A DNA stretch of 64,000 bases from Arthrobacter sp. Hiyo4 (GCA_002370555.1 AP014718.1:1984001-2048000); one strand, 5' to 3'. Positions 1-9,545 are shown, numbered from the stretch's first letter. The notes: generated from the letters alone by a model not told the origin. Made by a program: numbers and translations.

Positions 1-750
1 CACGCCATGGACGAAGCCCACCAGCATCCATTGCGCCACGAGGGACGCCTGCGCGGCTATGACCGCCTCGAAGAACGCGAGATAGGGCTTGTCGGCGAGC
101 GCCGCGTCCGGGTAATGGCGGCTGATGGCATGATCGGCCAGGCGGCGCAGAAGGTCCGTCTCGCCGTTGACGCGGGCGAACTGGAAGCTGCCGACGCGCA
201 GGTGGCTGCTGGCCACTCTCGTGAGCACCGCCCCGGGCAGCATGGTTTCACGGCGGACGGGCCGGCCCGTGGCCACCACGGAGAGGGACCTCGTGGTGGG
301 GACGCCCATGGCATGCATGGCTTCGCTGACGATGTACTCGCGCAGCATGGGACCGACGACGGCGAGGCCGTCACCTGCGCGGGCGAACGGTGTCCGGCCG
401 GAGCCCTTGAGGTGGATGTCCCGGAGCTGCCCGTGGATGTCGGTGACCTCCCCCAGCAGGAGGGCCCGCCCGTCGCCGAGCAGGGGTGAGTAGCCGCCGA
501 ACTGGTGGCCGGCATAGGCCTGCGCAACGGGTGTGGCACCTTCAGGAATCTGGTTGCCGATGAGCAGCCGCGTCCCCTCGGGCGTCCGCAGCGAGGACGG
601 GTCGAAGCCCAGTTCACCGGCCAACGGCTCGTTCAGGACCAGCAGCTGCGGGTCAGGTGCTTCCTCCGCCTGCCAGGGAACCGCCAGCTCCTCGAGTTCG
701 CGGGCGAAACGCCGGCCGAAGGTGAGCGTTAGTGGGATTGCGGTGCTCAT
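1..750 (-). CDS. selO: SelO/YdiU protein adenylyltransferase, N-terminal part
   Basis: SelO is a pseudokinase-fold enzyme that transfers AMP from ATP to protein hydroxyl groups. Translation from the ATG at 750 gives 250 residues containing [19 protein letters not shown] and [11 protein letters not shown] at about residues 70-110, the strongly conserved SelO block, and then [10 protein letters not shown]. The C-terminal half, with the remaining metal-binding residues, lies left of the window. No frameshift is visible in this part. There is no strong ribosome binding site before the ATG; the start rests on family alignment. Identification is confident from motifs. Confidence 0.85.
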   Translation of the reverse strand, partial: MSTAIPLTLTFGRRFARELEELAVPWQAEEAPDPQLLVLNEPLAGELGFDPSSLRTPEGTRLLIGNQIPEGATPVAQAYAGHQFGGYSPLLGDGRALLLGEVTDIHGQLRDIHLKGSGRTPFARAGDGLAVVGPMLREYIVSEAMHAMGVPTTRSLSVVATGRPVRRETMLPGAVLTRVASSHLRVGSFQFARVNGETDLLRRLADHAISRHYPDAALADKPYLAFFEAVIAAQASLVAQWMLVGFVHGV

Positions 751-835
751 GTTTCAAGACTACCCGTGGCCGAGGGTGCGCGCCCCGCCCTCCCAGTTAG
801 TAGCCTACTCAGATCCGACGTAGTGGCATCGGCCC

Positions 836-1810
836 TCAGACGTGCTGGCCGAACCAGGCGAGGGTGTCGTGCCAGGCGGCCGTGGCCTGGGTTTGGTTGT
901 AGCGCTCGCCGGTGTCGTTGTGGAAGGCATGGTCCACGCCGGGGTAAACGGTGAGCTGATGGCGGACCCCGGCAGCCGCCAGGGCATCCCGGAGACCCGG
1001 CATCGCTCTGGTGATCCGCTGGTCGCGCTCGGCATAGACCCCGAACACCGCCGCCTTGATGGCCGGCACCTTGTTCAGGTCCGGCGCCGGCCCGTAGAAC
1101 GCGGCGGTGGCCTTCAGTCCGGCCAGCTCGGTTGCCGCCTGCCAGGTGATGCCGCCGCCGAAGCAGTACCCGTTCATGGCGATGCGTCCGGAATCCACGA
1201 AGTCCTGGCCTGAAGGTAGTCAAAGGCGGCGGCGAAGTCAGCAACATGGCGTTGTGCCCCGGCTCGGGTCAGTGCACCCGACACGGCGTCGGAGTCGAGG
1301 CTGGCGGTGCCGCCTTCCCTGCTGAGCAGGTCAAGGGCCAGCGCCGCGTACCCGGCTTTGGCAAAGCGGCGAGCAACGTCCTGGATGTGCGGGGTCAGGC
1401 CGCGGTTCTCGTGGCAGACCAGCACCGCCGGGCCGGCCGCCCCGGAGTCGGGCCGGCAAGGTACCCGCTGATCTCGGTTCCGTCGGCCGGGAACCGGACG
1501 GTCGCCGTCGTCAGCCCCGCGGCGCCCTCGGGGACGGAGAGCGGACTCTTGGCCCCGGGACAGCACCGGCAGAAGCGGTGCCGGGGCCCGCCGTCGACGA
1601 TGACGGCGTGGGTGTGGGCATGGGGTCGGTGCTGCGTGGGACTTCCTCGGGTGTGCATCCCACGAGCAGCATCGCGCCCGATGCCGCCGACATGCTTCCC
1701 ATGATGAATGCGACCCTGCGGGTGAACGTGCGGTGCGTCATTGCGCCGGCTCGGTAGTCGTCGAAGAATTCCTCGATCAGGTACCGTTCAAACTTTCCAA
1801 GCTGGATCAT
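836..1810 (-). pseudogene. Dienelactone hydrolase family lipoprotein, frameshifted
   Basis: An alpha/beta hydrolase of the dienelactone hydrolase family, probably exported. The ATG at 1810 follows a GGAGG site and is followed by a leader with two arginines and the lipobox LLVGC. The body shows the nucleophile motif GYCFGGG, the Asp segment YAERDQR and the His segment GVDHAFH, so a Cys-Asp-His triad is present. The frame slips three times, near 1555, 1435 and 1207. Each slip is repaired by adding one base to a G/C run, so sequencing error is more likely than decay. The substrate is unknown. Confidence 0.75.
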
Positions 1811-1881
1811 TGTTGGCCTCCTCGAGTGAGGCTCATATCCTTCTCCGAAGCCGGCGGTCCTGCAAGGGGCCCGCACCCTGG

Positions 1882-3048
1882 CTAGAACTGCTCCGCCGGA
1901 ACGGAGAACCCGAGGTCCAGCAGTCCGCGGCCTGCCTGTTCCAGAATCGGATCCATGGTCAGCGAGGCGTGATTGAGCAGTACATTGACATCGCGTTGGA
2001 TCCGCTGGAGCGGGTGCGTCAGCCGGTGCACACTGCCGCCGGAGCCCGTCAGGATGAGGCGGACAGCCTCGGCCGATGCCGCGCCGCTGAGTCCGAGGGA
2101 AAGCCGGTACTGCGCCCGCTCCTCATCGGTAAAAGCGACAGGCCGGCGGTCGTAGGAAGAGGACACCACCCGGACGGCTTCCTGCCAGTGCAGCCGCGCG
2201 GTCGCCACCTGCCCGTAGGCCTGGGAGAACCGGGCCTGCGCGAGCGGTGAATCCGCCTGCCGCGCCTGCGTTGTCTGCTTGACCTTGCGCACCTTCATCA
2301 GTTCCTGGAACACGTCGATGGCGTGCTCGGCCGCCCCCAGAGCGGCGGCCGGGGCAACCATGTTCAGGAACGTGGCCATGGGGGTGTGGATGCTCGGATC
2401 CGGGTGGATCCGGCTGCCGGGGTTGTCAGCGGCGGCCAGGAGATTCCACTCCAGGGCGCGGTGCGCCGGGACAAAGAGATTCTCCGTCCGGAGATCGTTG
2501 CTCCCGGTCCCCCGCAGGCCGGCGGTGTGCCAGACGTCCAGGAGTTCAAGATCGGACACCGGGACCAGGCACTGCAGGCGGACGTCTCCGTGCTGCACGG
2601 CCAGGAGTGCCCATTCGGAGTGCATAACGCCGGATGCGAAGCTCCAGCGGCCCGAGACGGTGTAACCGCCGGGACCTTCACGGCTTTACCGGGAGGGCAC
2701 CGGTGGCGGCAGCCAAGGGAGCCGGCCCGTTGGCGAAGACTTCATCCTGGGCTTCCTGCGGCCAGCGGGCCAGCATCCAGACATGTTCCACCAGATGCCC
2801 CACACTCCAGGCCGTGGAGACACAGCCCTTGGCAAGGCGGCGAACCACCTCCACGTAGGTTTCCAGCCCCATGCCGAAGCCGCCCACGGCCTTCGGCGCA
2901 AGCATCTGGAACACGCCCGCCGCCTTCAGTTCAGCCATGGTGGCTTCCGGAACGCGGCGGATCTCCTCGGTTTCCGCGGCACGGTCCCGCAGCCGGGAAT
3001 AAGGGCATCCACCCGGGCCAGCAGCTCGTCATGGGAAGGAATGATCAC
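1882..3048 (-). pseudogene. Acyl-CoA-dehydrogenase-fold flavin monooxygenase, frameshifted
   Basis: Related to group D flavin-dependent monooxygenases (HsaA-like oxygenase components), which use FMNH2/FADH2 from a partner reductase. Visible blocks are ELLARVDALIPGLRDRA at the N terminus, AGVFQMLAPKAVGGFGMGLETY, TAWSVGHLVEHVWML, GYTVSGRWSFASGV, and a helical C terminus ending near VPAEQF. The frame breaks near 3000 and near 2675, at positions where one or two bases are missing from GC runs. The likely start is the GTG at 3048, inside the tail of the ribA reading frame, so the two are co-transcribed. Pairing with ribA suggests a flavin-dependent pathway; the substrate is unknown. Confidence 0.7.
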
Positions 3049-3762
3049 GGCAGGCAGGGTCTCTGCGGGCAGGATCTCCCGTGGCAGGATCTCCGCCGGA
3101 AGGTCAATGGTGTGCGCTGTATGGCTGCGCTTCGCGGCCAGGTAGCGATGATTTGCTGCCGAGACGTGCACCCCGGTGGGGACCTGCTCCGAGACGTCAA
3201 CGCCGAGGGCGGTCAGCTGCCCCACTTTGTCCGGGTTGTTGGTCAGGAGGCGGATCCGGGCCGCGCCAAGCGCGCCGAGCATCTGGGCGGCGGCGCTGTA
3301 GTCCCGCTCGTCCTCGCCGCGGCCCAGGGCAACGTTGGCTTCGTAGGTGTCCAGGCCGGTGTCCTGGAGGGCATATGCGTCGAGCTTGGAGTACAGGCCG
3401 ATGCCGCGCCCCTCCTGCCGCATGTACAGCAGGAAGCCCCCGACGGCGGCAATCTCCTCGACTGCCTCGCGCAACTGGGGTCCGCAGTCGCAGCGCTCGC
3501 TGCCGAACGCGTCACCGGTGAGGCACTCGCTGTGCAGCCGGACCAGCGGAGCTGTACCTTCCGGGCCCTGGTCCAGGAGCGTCCGCTCCCATTTACCGAG
3601 GGCGAGCAGCAGGTGCTCCTTGCCGTCGGCCAGCCCGTGGAACGTCATGATCTCGGCGGTGGCCGTGAAGCCGTCAGGGAAGCGCAGCGGGACGGTGACC
3701 TGGCTGCGGACGGCGGCCGGTTGTTCGAATGGCCGCGCGACGGTCTCGGACATAACGGTCAT
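2926..3762 (-). CDS. ribA: GTP cyclohydrolase II
   Basis: RibA converts GTP to 2,5-diamino-6-ribosylamino-4-pyrimidinone phosphate, the first step of riboflavin synthesis. The protein shows RLHSECLTGDAFGSERCDCG (zinc-binding Cys residues), RQEGRGIGLYSKL and RLLTNNPDKV, all family hallmarks. The ATG at 3762 has GAGGAG upstream. The family usually ends soon after NHRYLAAKR. Here the frame continues through a repetitive ILPAE-type tail directly into the first residues of the downstream monooxygenase and stops only at 2926, so the last 45 residues are probably a read-through artefact of a missing base. No DHBP-synthase domain is attached. It is divergent from marR. Confidence 0.85.
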   Translation of the reverse strand: MTVMSETVARPFEQPAAVRSQVTVPLRFPDGFTATAEIMTFHGLADGKEHLLLALGKWERTLLDQGPEGTAPLVRLHSECLTGDAFGSERCDCGPQLREAVEEIAAVGGFLLYMRQEGRGIGLYSKLDAYALQDTGLDTYEANVALGRGEDERDYSAAAQMLGALGAARIRLLTNNPDKVGQLTALGVDVSEQVPTGVHVSAANHRYLAAKRSHTAHTIDLPAEILPREILPAETLPAVIIPSHDELLARVDALIPGCGTVPRKPRRSAAFRKPPWLN

Positions 3763-3794
3763 CTGGGCTCCTCAGCAAGGCCGGAACAGGAAGT

Positions 3795-3876
3795 ACTTGA
3801 ATATTGAAGTAAAAGCTATCGTCTATTGCTTCACGATGCAAGTGATTTGGGCGAAACAAAACTTCAATCGTGAAGT
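3795..3876. promoter_or_regulatory. Three operator-like inverted repeats between ribA and marR
   Basis: Three copies of a dyad of the form CTTNA-N4-TNAAG lie in the divergent intergenic region: ACTTGAATATTGAAGT at 3795-3810, GCTTCACGATGCAAGT at 3829-3844 and ACTTCAATCGTGAAGT at 3861-3876. Their starts are 34 and 32 bp apart, about three helical turns, so bound dimers would lie on one DNA face. MarR-family proteins usually bind such 16-18 bp palindromes near their own gene, so autoregulation and control of the ribA-monooxygenase operon is the natural reading. Confidence 0.7.
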
Positions 3877-3896
3877 AAAAGGGATAGACTCGCGCT

Positions 3897-4394
3897 ATGG
3901 AACGTGCCGAAGAACCGCGATGGCTGAACAGCGAGGAACGCGAAGTCTGGCTGACGCTGGTCGCTGTGATCATGAAGCTTCCTGCCGCCCTGGACGCCCA
4001 ACTGCAGCAGGACGCCGGGATCAGCCATTTCGAGTACATGGTCCTGGCGGGCCTGTCTGAAGCTCCGGCCCGCACACGCCGGATGAGTGACCTGGCAGAC
4101 TTTACCGAGTCCGGGCTCCCCCGCCTGTCCCAGGTGGTGAGCCGGCTGGAGAAGCGGGGCTGGGTGCATCGCTCCACGGATCCTGCCGACGGACGCATCA
4201 CACTGGCAACGCTCACCGACGAGGGCTGGGCGAAAATCACCCGAACCGCTCCGGGGCACGTGGAGGCCGTACGCACACTGGTGTTCGATCCCCTCACGAA
4301 GGCACAGTCGCGCCAGCTGGGGAGCATCGGCAAGCGCATCGTGGGCGCTATTGACCCGGAGGACCGCTGCCTGCGCGAAAGCGCCCCGCTTTGA
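3897..4394 (+). CDS. MarR-family transcriptional regulator
   Basis: A 165-residue winged-helix regulator. The helix-turn-helix region covers RMSDLADFTESGLPRLSQVVSRLEKRGWV, followed by the wing with DPADGRITLATLTDEG; N- and C-terminal helices would form the dimer interface. The length is normal for MarR proteins and the frame is intact. It is transcribed away from ribA, with three operator-like palindromes in between, which suggests it represses both directions. MarR proteins often respond to phenolic ligands, which would fit the neighbouring flavin monooxygenase, but the ligand is not shown by the sequence. Confidence 0.85.
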   Translation: MERAEEPRWLNSEEREVWLTLVAVIMKLPAALDAQLQQDAGISHFEYMVLAGLSEAPARTRRMSDLADFTESGLPRLSQVVSRLEKRGWVHRSTDPADGRITLATLTDEGWAKITRTAPGHVEAVRTLVFDPLTKAQSRQLGSIGKRIVGAIDPEDRCLRESAPL

Positions 4395-4416
4395 GGAGCA
4401 GGACGCTTTCGGACGG

Positions 4417-4805
4417 TCAGGCGTATTCGGTCTTTTCGACCTTCCACTGCATCAGCCGCGGGTATACCCAGAAGCTGTAGATTCCCAGCGTGATGATGAG
4501 CAGCAGCAGCCACTTGATCCAGAGCCCAAAGATCCCCCAGCCTGTGCCGATGAACCGGAGCTGCCGGCCATTCAGGTAGGTATTCTCGGCCCGCCAGCGC
4601 TCCACAAGGACGACGGCGAACGGGTAGCAGATGCCCAGGGTACAGATGATGATGACGGCCCGAGAAACTGAGTGCCGAACCACGAGGCCGCGCCGCCCCG
4701 GAACTGGTAGATCTGGCCCCCGGCAACCGCAGGCGTTCCATGGGCGCCTGGCGACGGATACTGCCCGTAGGCGGGCTGGTTGTTGATGGTCAAGGGATCC
4801 CCCAA
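4417..4805 (-). pseudogene. DUF898-type membrane protein, frameshifted
   Basis: The start MGDPLTINNQPAYGQ at 4805 leads into a Pro/Gly-rich segment and GGAASWFGTQFL. After a one-base slip near 4665 (a G run) it continues with two hydrophobic segments, VIIICTLGICYPFAVVLVE and LLLLIITLGIYSFWVYP. The motif NTYLNGRQLRFIGTG between them is typical of DUF898 proteins. The function of this family is unknown. The gene lies at the inner membrane by prediction, convergent with marR. Confidence 0.7.
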
Positions 4806-4933
4806 TAAGTAGCACGATGTCTGAACAATCGAACTGTAATTGGAAGGACGGACAATCCTGGCCTTGGTGGGCCACCAGGCAGATTGGTTACGAAGGAACG
4901 CACTGCCAGTTGGCAGGCGCGTGACACCTCAGG

Positions 4934-5398
4934 TCAGTGATCGAAGAGAACGCGCACCGGGTGGGGCTCGTCAGCAGCGGCGACAATCTCGGCCGCCAAA
5001 TCGCGGATACTGACGTTACGGGTCCGTGATGCACGGAAGAGCCACTCAAGCGCAACATCGTAGCTGCACCGCTCCTGGCCGATGATGACGCCCAGCGCGA
5101 GGTCCGTCGGCGTCCGCGAAGCCATGGCCGCCCTAAGGTTCTCCTCAGTCTCCGGCAGTGTCACGATCCGGAGGACGAGGCGCAGTCCCTTCGACGCCTC
5201 GGCAGCCAAGGCAAGGGCTGCTGCCATGGCGTCCCGGCCGAATCCGTGGGGCCTGGAGCTGTAGACGATCATTCCCGCGCTGGTTCCCAGCTGGACGGGC
5301 ACCGCACGCTGCCTAACGGTCATCCCAGCGTACCCGTCCACCCAAACGGGAGGAATGACCGGCTGGCTGGGGGTCTGTACCCTTGAGGCGTGGGACAT
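4934..5398 (-). CDS. ANTAR-domain protein, N-terminally short
   Basis: The C-terminal 60 residues (AAMASRTPTDLALGVIIGQERCSYD followed by LFRASRTRNVSIRDLAAEIV) form an ANTAR RNA-binding domain, which in actinobacteria is normally attached to a GAF sensor and acts in antitermination. Only the last part of a GAF-like domain is present in the 154 residues (VPVQLGTSAGMIVYSSRPHGF). Usual GAF-ANTAR proteins are about 240 residues, so the N terminus is missing or reorganised. Its start codon overlaps the start codon of the divergent FAD monooxygenase, which leaves no room for a normal promoter. Confidence 0.7.
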   Translation of the reverse strand: MSHASRVQTPSQPVIPPVWVDGYAGMTVRQRAVPVQLGTSAGMIVYSSRPHGFGRDAMAAALALAAEASKGLRLVLRIVTLPETEENLRAAMASRTPTDLALGVIIGQERCSYDVALEWLFRASRTRNVSIRDLAAEIVAAADEPHPVRVLFDH

Positions 5399-6428
5399 TC
5401 AGCGGTCATCATCGGCGCGGGCATTAGCGGCCTGAGCACGGCACGGGCCCTGAAGCGTCACGGCTGGTCAGTGACAGTCTTGGAGCAGGCTGCGGCCCTG
5501 CCAACGTCGGGCACCATGCTGGGCATGTGGCCGGCCGCCATGAAGGCCCTCGATGGTATTGGTGTTGACGCCTCACGCCGCACTGATGGCTGGGCGCATA
5601 TTGCTACTGGCGCAGGAACCCGACTGTGGACGCCGGCGGGGCGGACATTGCTGAGAGCCCCCGGGGCGCCGACGTGAACCTGGTCTCCCGGCCCGCGTTG
5701 CTTGCCGCGCTGGCCCGGGACATCGACGTCAGCTTCAACACACAGGTCATCGAGGCCAGACAGCTGGACGATGCGGAGCTGGTGGTCGGTGCAGACGGCA
5801 CATTCAGCCGCGCCCGGCAGCGGATGTTCGGAGACCGGTTCCGCGCCCGTTCCCTTGGAGCCGTCGCATGGCGGGCACCGTCAAGGGCGCCGTGGCCGAA
5901 TACGGCGAGACCTGGGCCCCCGGGGCACTGTTCGGCATCACTCCGGCAGGTCCTGATGCGACCAACTGGTATGCATGCATCCGCGCCGATCGGACATTTG
6001 ATGGACCGCATCTGCCCCACGTAGTGAACCATTTCGGTAACTGGCACCGCGGGGTGCGGGAGCTGATCGGCAGGATCGAAGAAAACGCCATCCTGCATCA
6101 CGGACTCTTCGAGGCGCCGAAGTTGCCGCGGTACGTCACCGGGAACACGGCGCTGGTTGGCGACGCCGCCCACGCAATGGCGCCCTTCCTTGGACGCGGG
6201 GCCTGCGAGGCCATCGTTGATGGGGCCATGCTGGGGCGGGCCGTGGCACAGGCCTCCTCTGTCGAGGCGGGTCTTGCCGCGTTCAATAAGGAACGCCGGG
6301 CGCGGACTCAGGGGCTGGTGCTCGCCTCACGCCTGATGGGCCAATTCGCCATGATGGATAACGGCTCAGAAACCCGCAACTCCGCAGTTGGTGCCGTCGG
6401 CCGGCTGGTGAAGCCCAGGCCACGGCGG
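5390..6428 (+). pseudogene. FAD-dependent aromatic-type monooxygenase, frameshifted
   Basis: A UbiH/salicylate-hydroxylase-type flavoprotein. The GTG start leads to the FAD Rossmann motif GAGISGLSTARALKRHGW. The second FAD motif appears as VGADGTFSRARQRMF, and the third as GNTALVGDAAHAMAPFLGRGACEA. The frame shifts near 5640 and near 5870. After about 6428 the open frame runs on as the antisense of the next gene, so the true end is uncertain. The substrate is not predictable. The pairing with the short ANTAR gene is head-to-head with overlapping starts. Confidence 0.7.
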
Positions 6429-6458
6429 GATCCCAAGCTCCCCCGCCACTCAGGGGCG

Positions 6459-6965
6459 TCAGTCACGCGGGCGCATGAACGGCGGATTCAGCACGGCATG
6501 CGTGGGCTGGCCTGCTGTCGGGCGGGCTGTTTCGGCGAGCCTGAAGAGAGCTGCGGGGCGGCCGGCGTCGCCCGCAGTCATCCGCCCGGTGCTCTCCAGA
6601 AAACCAGGTGTTCCCGTGGCCTTCCGGTGGAAGTTCCTGGGGTCGAGGCGTGTACCCCAGACGGCCTCATAAACAGCACGAAGCTGTGCCACGGTAAACT
6701 CCCCACCGCAAAAGGCCGCCGCCAACGGCGAGTATTCGAGCTTTGATTTCGCCCGCTCCAGGGCATCAGCGAGGATCCGCTCATGGTCGAAGGCGAGCTG
6801 CACTTCGCCATTCAGGACCTGGCTGACCGGATACCAGCCGGCATGCTCGGCGTCGCTCCCGGCGGACAGCACCGGGAAGTTGGGCGCGAGCAGCAAGTGA
6901 GCCACGGTAAGCACATCCCCGCGCGGACCGCGCCCCTTCGGGCCGTAGCTCCCCAGCTGTTCCTT
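6459..6965 (-). pseudogene. NrtR-like NUDIX protein, 5'-truncated
   Basis: What remains is EQLGSYGPKGRGPRGDVLTV, the end of a NUDIX domain of NrtR/ADP-ribose type, followed by a winged-helix-like C-terminal region with ILADALERAKSKLEYSP, FTVAQLRAVYEAVWGTRLDPRNFHRK and TGRPAALF-like residues. In NrtR regulators this domain binds DNA and the NUDIX part senses ADP-ribose, controlling NAD metabolism. The catalytic NUDIX box is absent because the gene is cut at about 6965, where an unrelated reading frame in the opposite direction begins. Confidence 0.65.
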
Positions 6966-7345
6966 CGCACCAGTCGGCCCGGTACCAGCTCACCACCCCG
7001 GACGGCCGGACCGAACGGCAGTCCTCGTCCGGGCTGATCGTCTCCACCGGCACGGGTGCAACGGGATGGTGCGCGTCCATCGCTCTTGAGCGCGGAGGCC
7101 GCGCCCTGCCGGCGCCGGCGGACCGCCTGCTCGCGTGGTTCGTCCGCGAGGCTTGGCCCTCCCCCATCACCGGAGCCTCCCTGACGGAGGGGGTGCTGGA
7201 GGCGGGCGAGACACTCCGGATCACCGTCGCATCCGACCAGCTGGTGGTGTTCGGCGACGGCATGGAATCAGACCGTCTGACCGCATCATGGGGCCAGGAA
7301 ATCACGGTGCGGTTGGGGGAAAGGCCGCTGCGGCTGGTGGTGTAA
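6965..7345 (+). pseudogene. NAD(+)-kinase-like protein, C-terminal part only
   Basis: The open frame from about 6965 to the TAA at 7343-7345 encodes SHQSARYQLTTPDGRTERQ, then SSSGLIVSTGTGATGWCAS, then AWPSPITGASLTEGVL and VVFGDGMESDRLT. The GTGATGW motif is typical of the ATP-NAD kinase/diacylglycerol-kinase fold. There is no start codon and the N-terminal domain is missing. It abuts the truncated NrtR-like gene head to head, which is what a single deletion across two divergent genes would leave. Confidence 0.6.
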
Positions 7346-7476
7346 GCAAGTTGTCTGGTCAATACGGCTCGCGTGTGTTGTGATTTTGACTAGTCGAGGA
7401 ACAGCGCCAGGAAATCCCCGGCTCCGCGGCGGCCTCATCGTTACGACAAGATAGCAACGCGTCAGGAGGCGAGGCG

Positions 7477-8330
7477 ATGGCATCCTTGGACGGAACCGTG
7501 GCACTGGTGACAGGCGCGGCCGGCGGCTTGGGAGGCGCCGTGGCATCGGGCCTGGCACGTGAGGGTGCCTTGGCGGTCGTGGTGGGGCGCTCAACAACCC
7601 GGGCGAGCGAGGCGATGGCGGGCATCCGCTGGCTGGTTCCGGGCGCCAATCTTGAACCCCTGGTCTGTGACCTCTCGGACCAGTCCTCGATCCATGCGGC
7701 GGCTGACTTCCTGTCCGGCCACGACCGGCTCGACGTGCTGGTCAACGCAGCGGGCGTGTTCCGCAAGGAGCGTCAGGTAACCCGCGATGGAATAGAACTG
7801 ACCTTCGCCACCAACGTGATGGCGTACTTCCTCCTGACCAGCCTGCTGCTGGACGCGCTCACGCACCACGCTGCCGCACCACCCAGCAATTCCCGTATCG
7901 TCAACATCGTGTCCCGGTATGGCAATGCCAGGCTGAACTTCGACGACCTCCAGACTGCAAGCGGTAAGTACAGCTATCTTCGCTCGACGCCGCCCACAAT
8001 GCTGGCCCGGGTTCTGCTCACGCAGGAGTTCGCTGAGCGTCTGCACGGCACAGGTGTGGTCGCCAATGCCGTCCATCCGGGACTGGTCAAGAACACGACG
8101 CTGCTGCAGGACGTCGGGGGCCCATTCCGCTGGATTACGAACACGTTCGGAGCACCGGCAGAAAAGGCGGCGGATACGCCGCTCTGGCTCGCCACCTCAG
8201 GCGAAACAGCAGGAGTCTCAGGAAAGCTTTGGGCCAAGCGCAAGGAGCTCCCGACGCCCGGAATGGGATCGGACCCGAAGCTCGGAAGCGCTTGTGGGAC
8301 GCGTGCGCGCAACTGGCCGGGATGCCGTGA
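7477..8330 (+). pseudogene. Short-chain dehydrogenase/reductase, frameshifted
   Basis: A classical SDR: ATG at 7477 after GAGGCG, TGAAGGLGG cofactor motif at residues 12-20, and NAAG at the end of strand 4. The active-site region reads SRYGNARLNFDD and then RSTPPTMLARVLL where family members have RSYxxxKLA. Removing one inserted base and restoring one lost base gives RSYAAHKLARVLL, so the catalytic Tyr and Lys are probably hidden by two compensating indels near 7985-8002. A further slip near 8275 brings back the true end RLWDACAQLAGMP with TGA at 8328. The substrate is unknown. Confidence 0.75.
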
Positions 8331-8340
8331 CGGAGGCAAT

Positions 8341-8693
8341 GTGAAAGATGAAGACCTGCGGGCGAGGCTGAAGGAGTTGCACCTGCCACCCGTCACCGGT
8401 TTCTTCCTGGTGGACGTGCCAGAGATGCGATTCGTTATGGTCGACTGGCGAGGCGGGCCGGACCGTCCTGGGTTCTCTGGCGCCATTCACGAAGGCCTGT
8501 GCGCCCAGATCATGCACGTGGGGCCGAACAGCGGGGAGGTGCCGACCCTTGCCAGGCTGCACAGTAAGTTCCTGCCCGCCCATGACCTGGTTCCAAACGG
8601 GAACCACCACGAGATCTACCTGGACGACCCCAAGTGAGTGCTCCGGGGAAGCCAAGGACTGTGCTGCGCCAGCCAGTAGGTCCACCGGGATAG
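8341..8693 (+). pseudogene. GyrI-like small-molecule-binding protein, frameshifted at the end
   Basis: A GTG start at 8341 follows GGAGG and lies 10 bp after the SDR stop, so the two are an operon. The sequence VKDEDLRARLKELHLPPV, then GLCAQIMHVGPNSGEVPTL, then GNHHEIYLDDP is the C-terminal half of the GyrI/AraC-effector-binding fold. A base is missing near 8632; the corrected end is SAPGKPRTVLRQPV with TAG at 8691. Proteins of this family bind hydrophobic ligands or DNA gyrase inhibitors. The single open frame that joins it to the SDR is an artefact of the upstream frameshift, not a fusion. Confidence 0.65.
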
Positions 8694-8727
8694 GTCGCGG
8701 CAAGCTCGGAGACCGACCTCGCGGCCC

Positions 8728-9545
8728 TCAATATAGGAAGATCGGCAGCCAGTCGCGGTTGTGCGCGTGCACGAGTGCGAGGAACAGCACGAAGTCGAAG
8801 ACCAGGTGCACCGTCACAACATAGGTGAACGACTTGGTCAGCTTGAAGGTGTACCCCTGCAGCAGCGCGAACGGGAACGTAAGGAGCGGTCCCAGGCCAT
8901 GTAGCCGATCTCCCAGAGAAAGGACGAGAAGACCACGGCCTGCAGGATGTTGGCGAGCCAGTCCGGGAAGTGCCGCCGCAGCAGGGTGAATGTGGTGCAG
9001 ATGAAGAACAGCTCGTCCCAAATTCCAACCGCGTTGACGCCGAGAAACAGCCGCCAGAAGATGGCGGGGTCCGAGGCGTCCGGCCAGTTCTGATACACCC
9101 CGGTGCGGATCAGGTAGTCCGGCAGGATGAGGTAGCCGAGGGCCACAACAGCAATCAGGTACAGCTTTGCGCTCACCGGCCACTTGCGGCCTGTGTTCAC
9201 CGGAAACTTGATGATCCTTTCGCGGTAGGCGAAACGGGACACCAGCCACGGCACCAGCACGGCCAACGCGAGGGCACCACCCATGAGCGTCATGTGCGGG
9301 ATGCTCAAATCAGCGTTCAGCGGAACCAGGCTGATGATCACCATTCCCGCCGCAATCAGCGCGAGGTGCCGTAGGAATTCGCGGTCGATGACTGCGGCCG
9401 TGGCGAGGCTCAACGCAAGCACGCCGTAGCCCATGGGGTCATTCTCGACGCCGAATAGCAGCACTCCGGACACGGAGAGCAGGACCGCTGGCACCAGTTT
9501 CCAGGTGAGCGCGGTACGGGGCGGTTCGGTCAAAATCGAAGTCAC
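8728..9545 (-). pseudogene. CPBP-like intramembrane protease family protein, frameshifted
   Basis: A polytopic membrane protein with at least six hydrophobic segments, including LVPAVLLSVSGVLLFGV, LIAAGMVIISLVPL and LYLIAVVALGYLIL. The region GIWDELFFICTTFTLLRRHFP corresponds to the first CPBP motif, but the usual EExxxR reads DELFFI, so proteolytic activity is doubtful. A base is missing in a G run near 8895; the corrected C terminus is LLTFPFALLQGYTFKLTKSF then VHLVFDFVLFLALVHAHNRDW. The nearest family assignment is CPBP/abortive infection-like; the role is unknown. Confidence 0.55.

Noticed and set aside
7477..8637. A single SDR-GyrI fusion protein
   Set aside because: The open frame joins them only because the SDR end is frameshifted. 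A stop (TGA at 8328), a ribosome binding site and a GTG start for the second gene are visible in the corrected frames.
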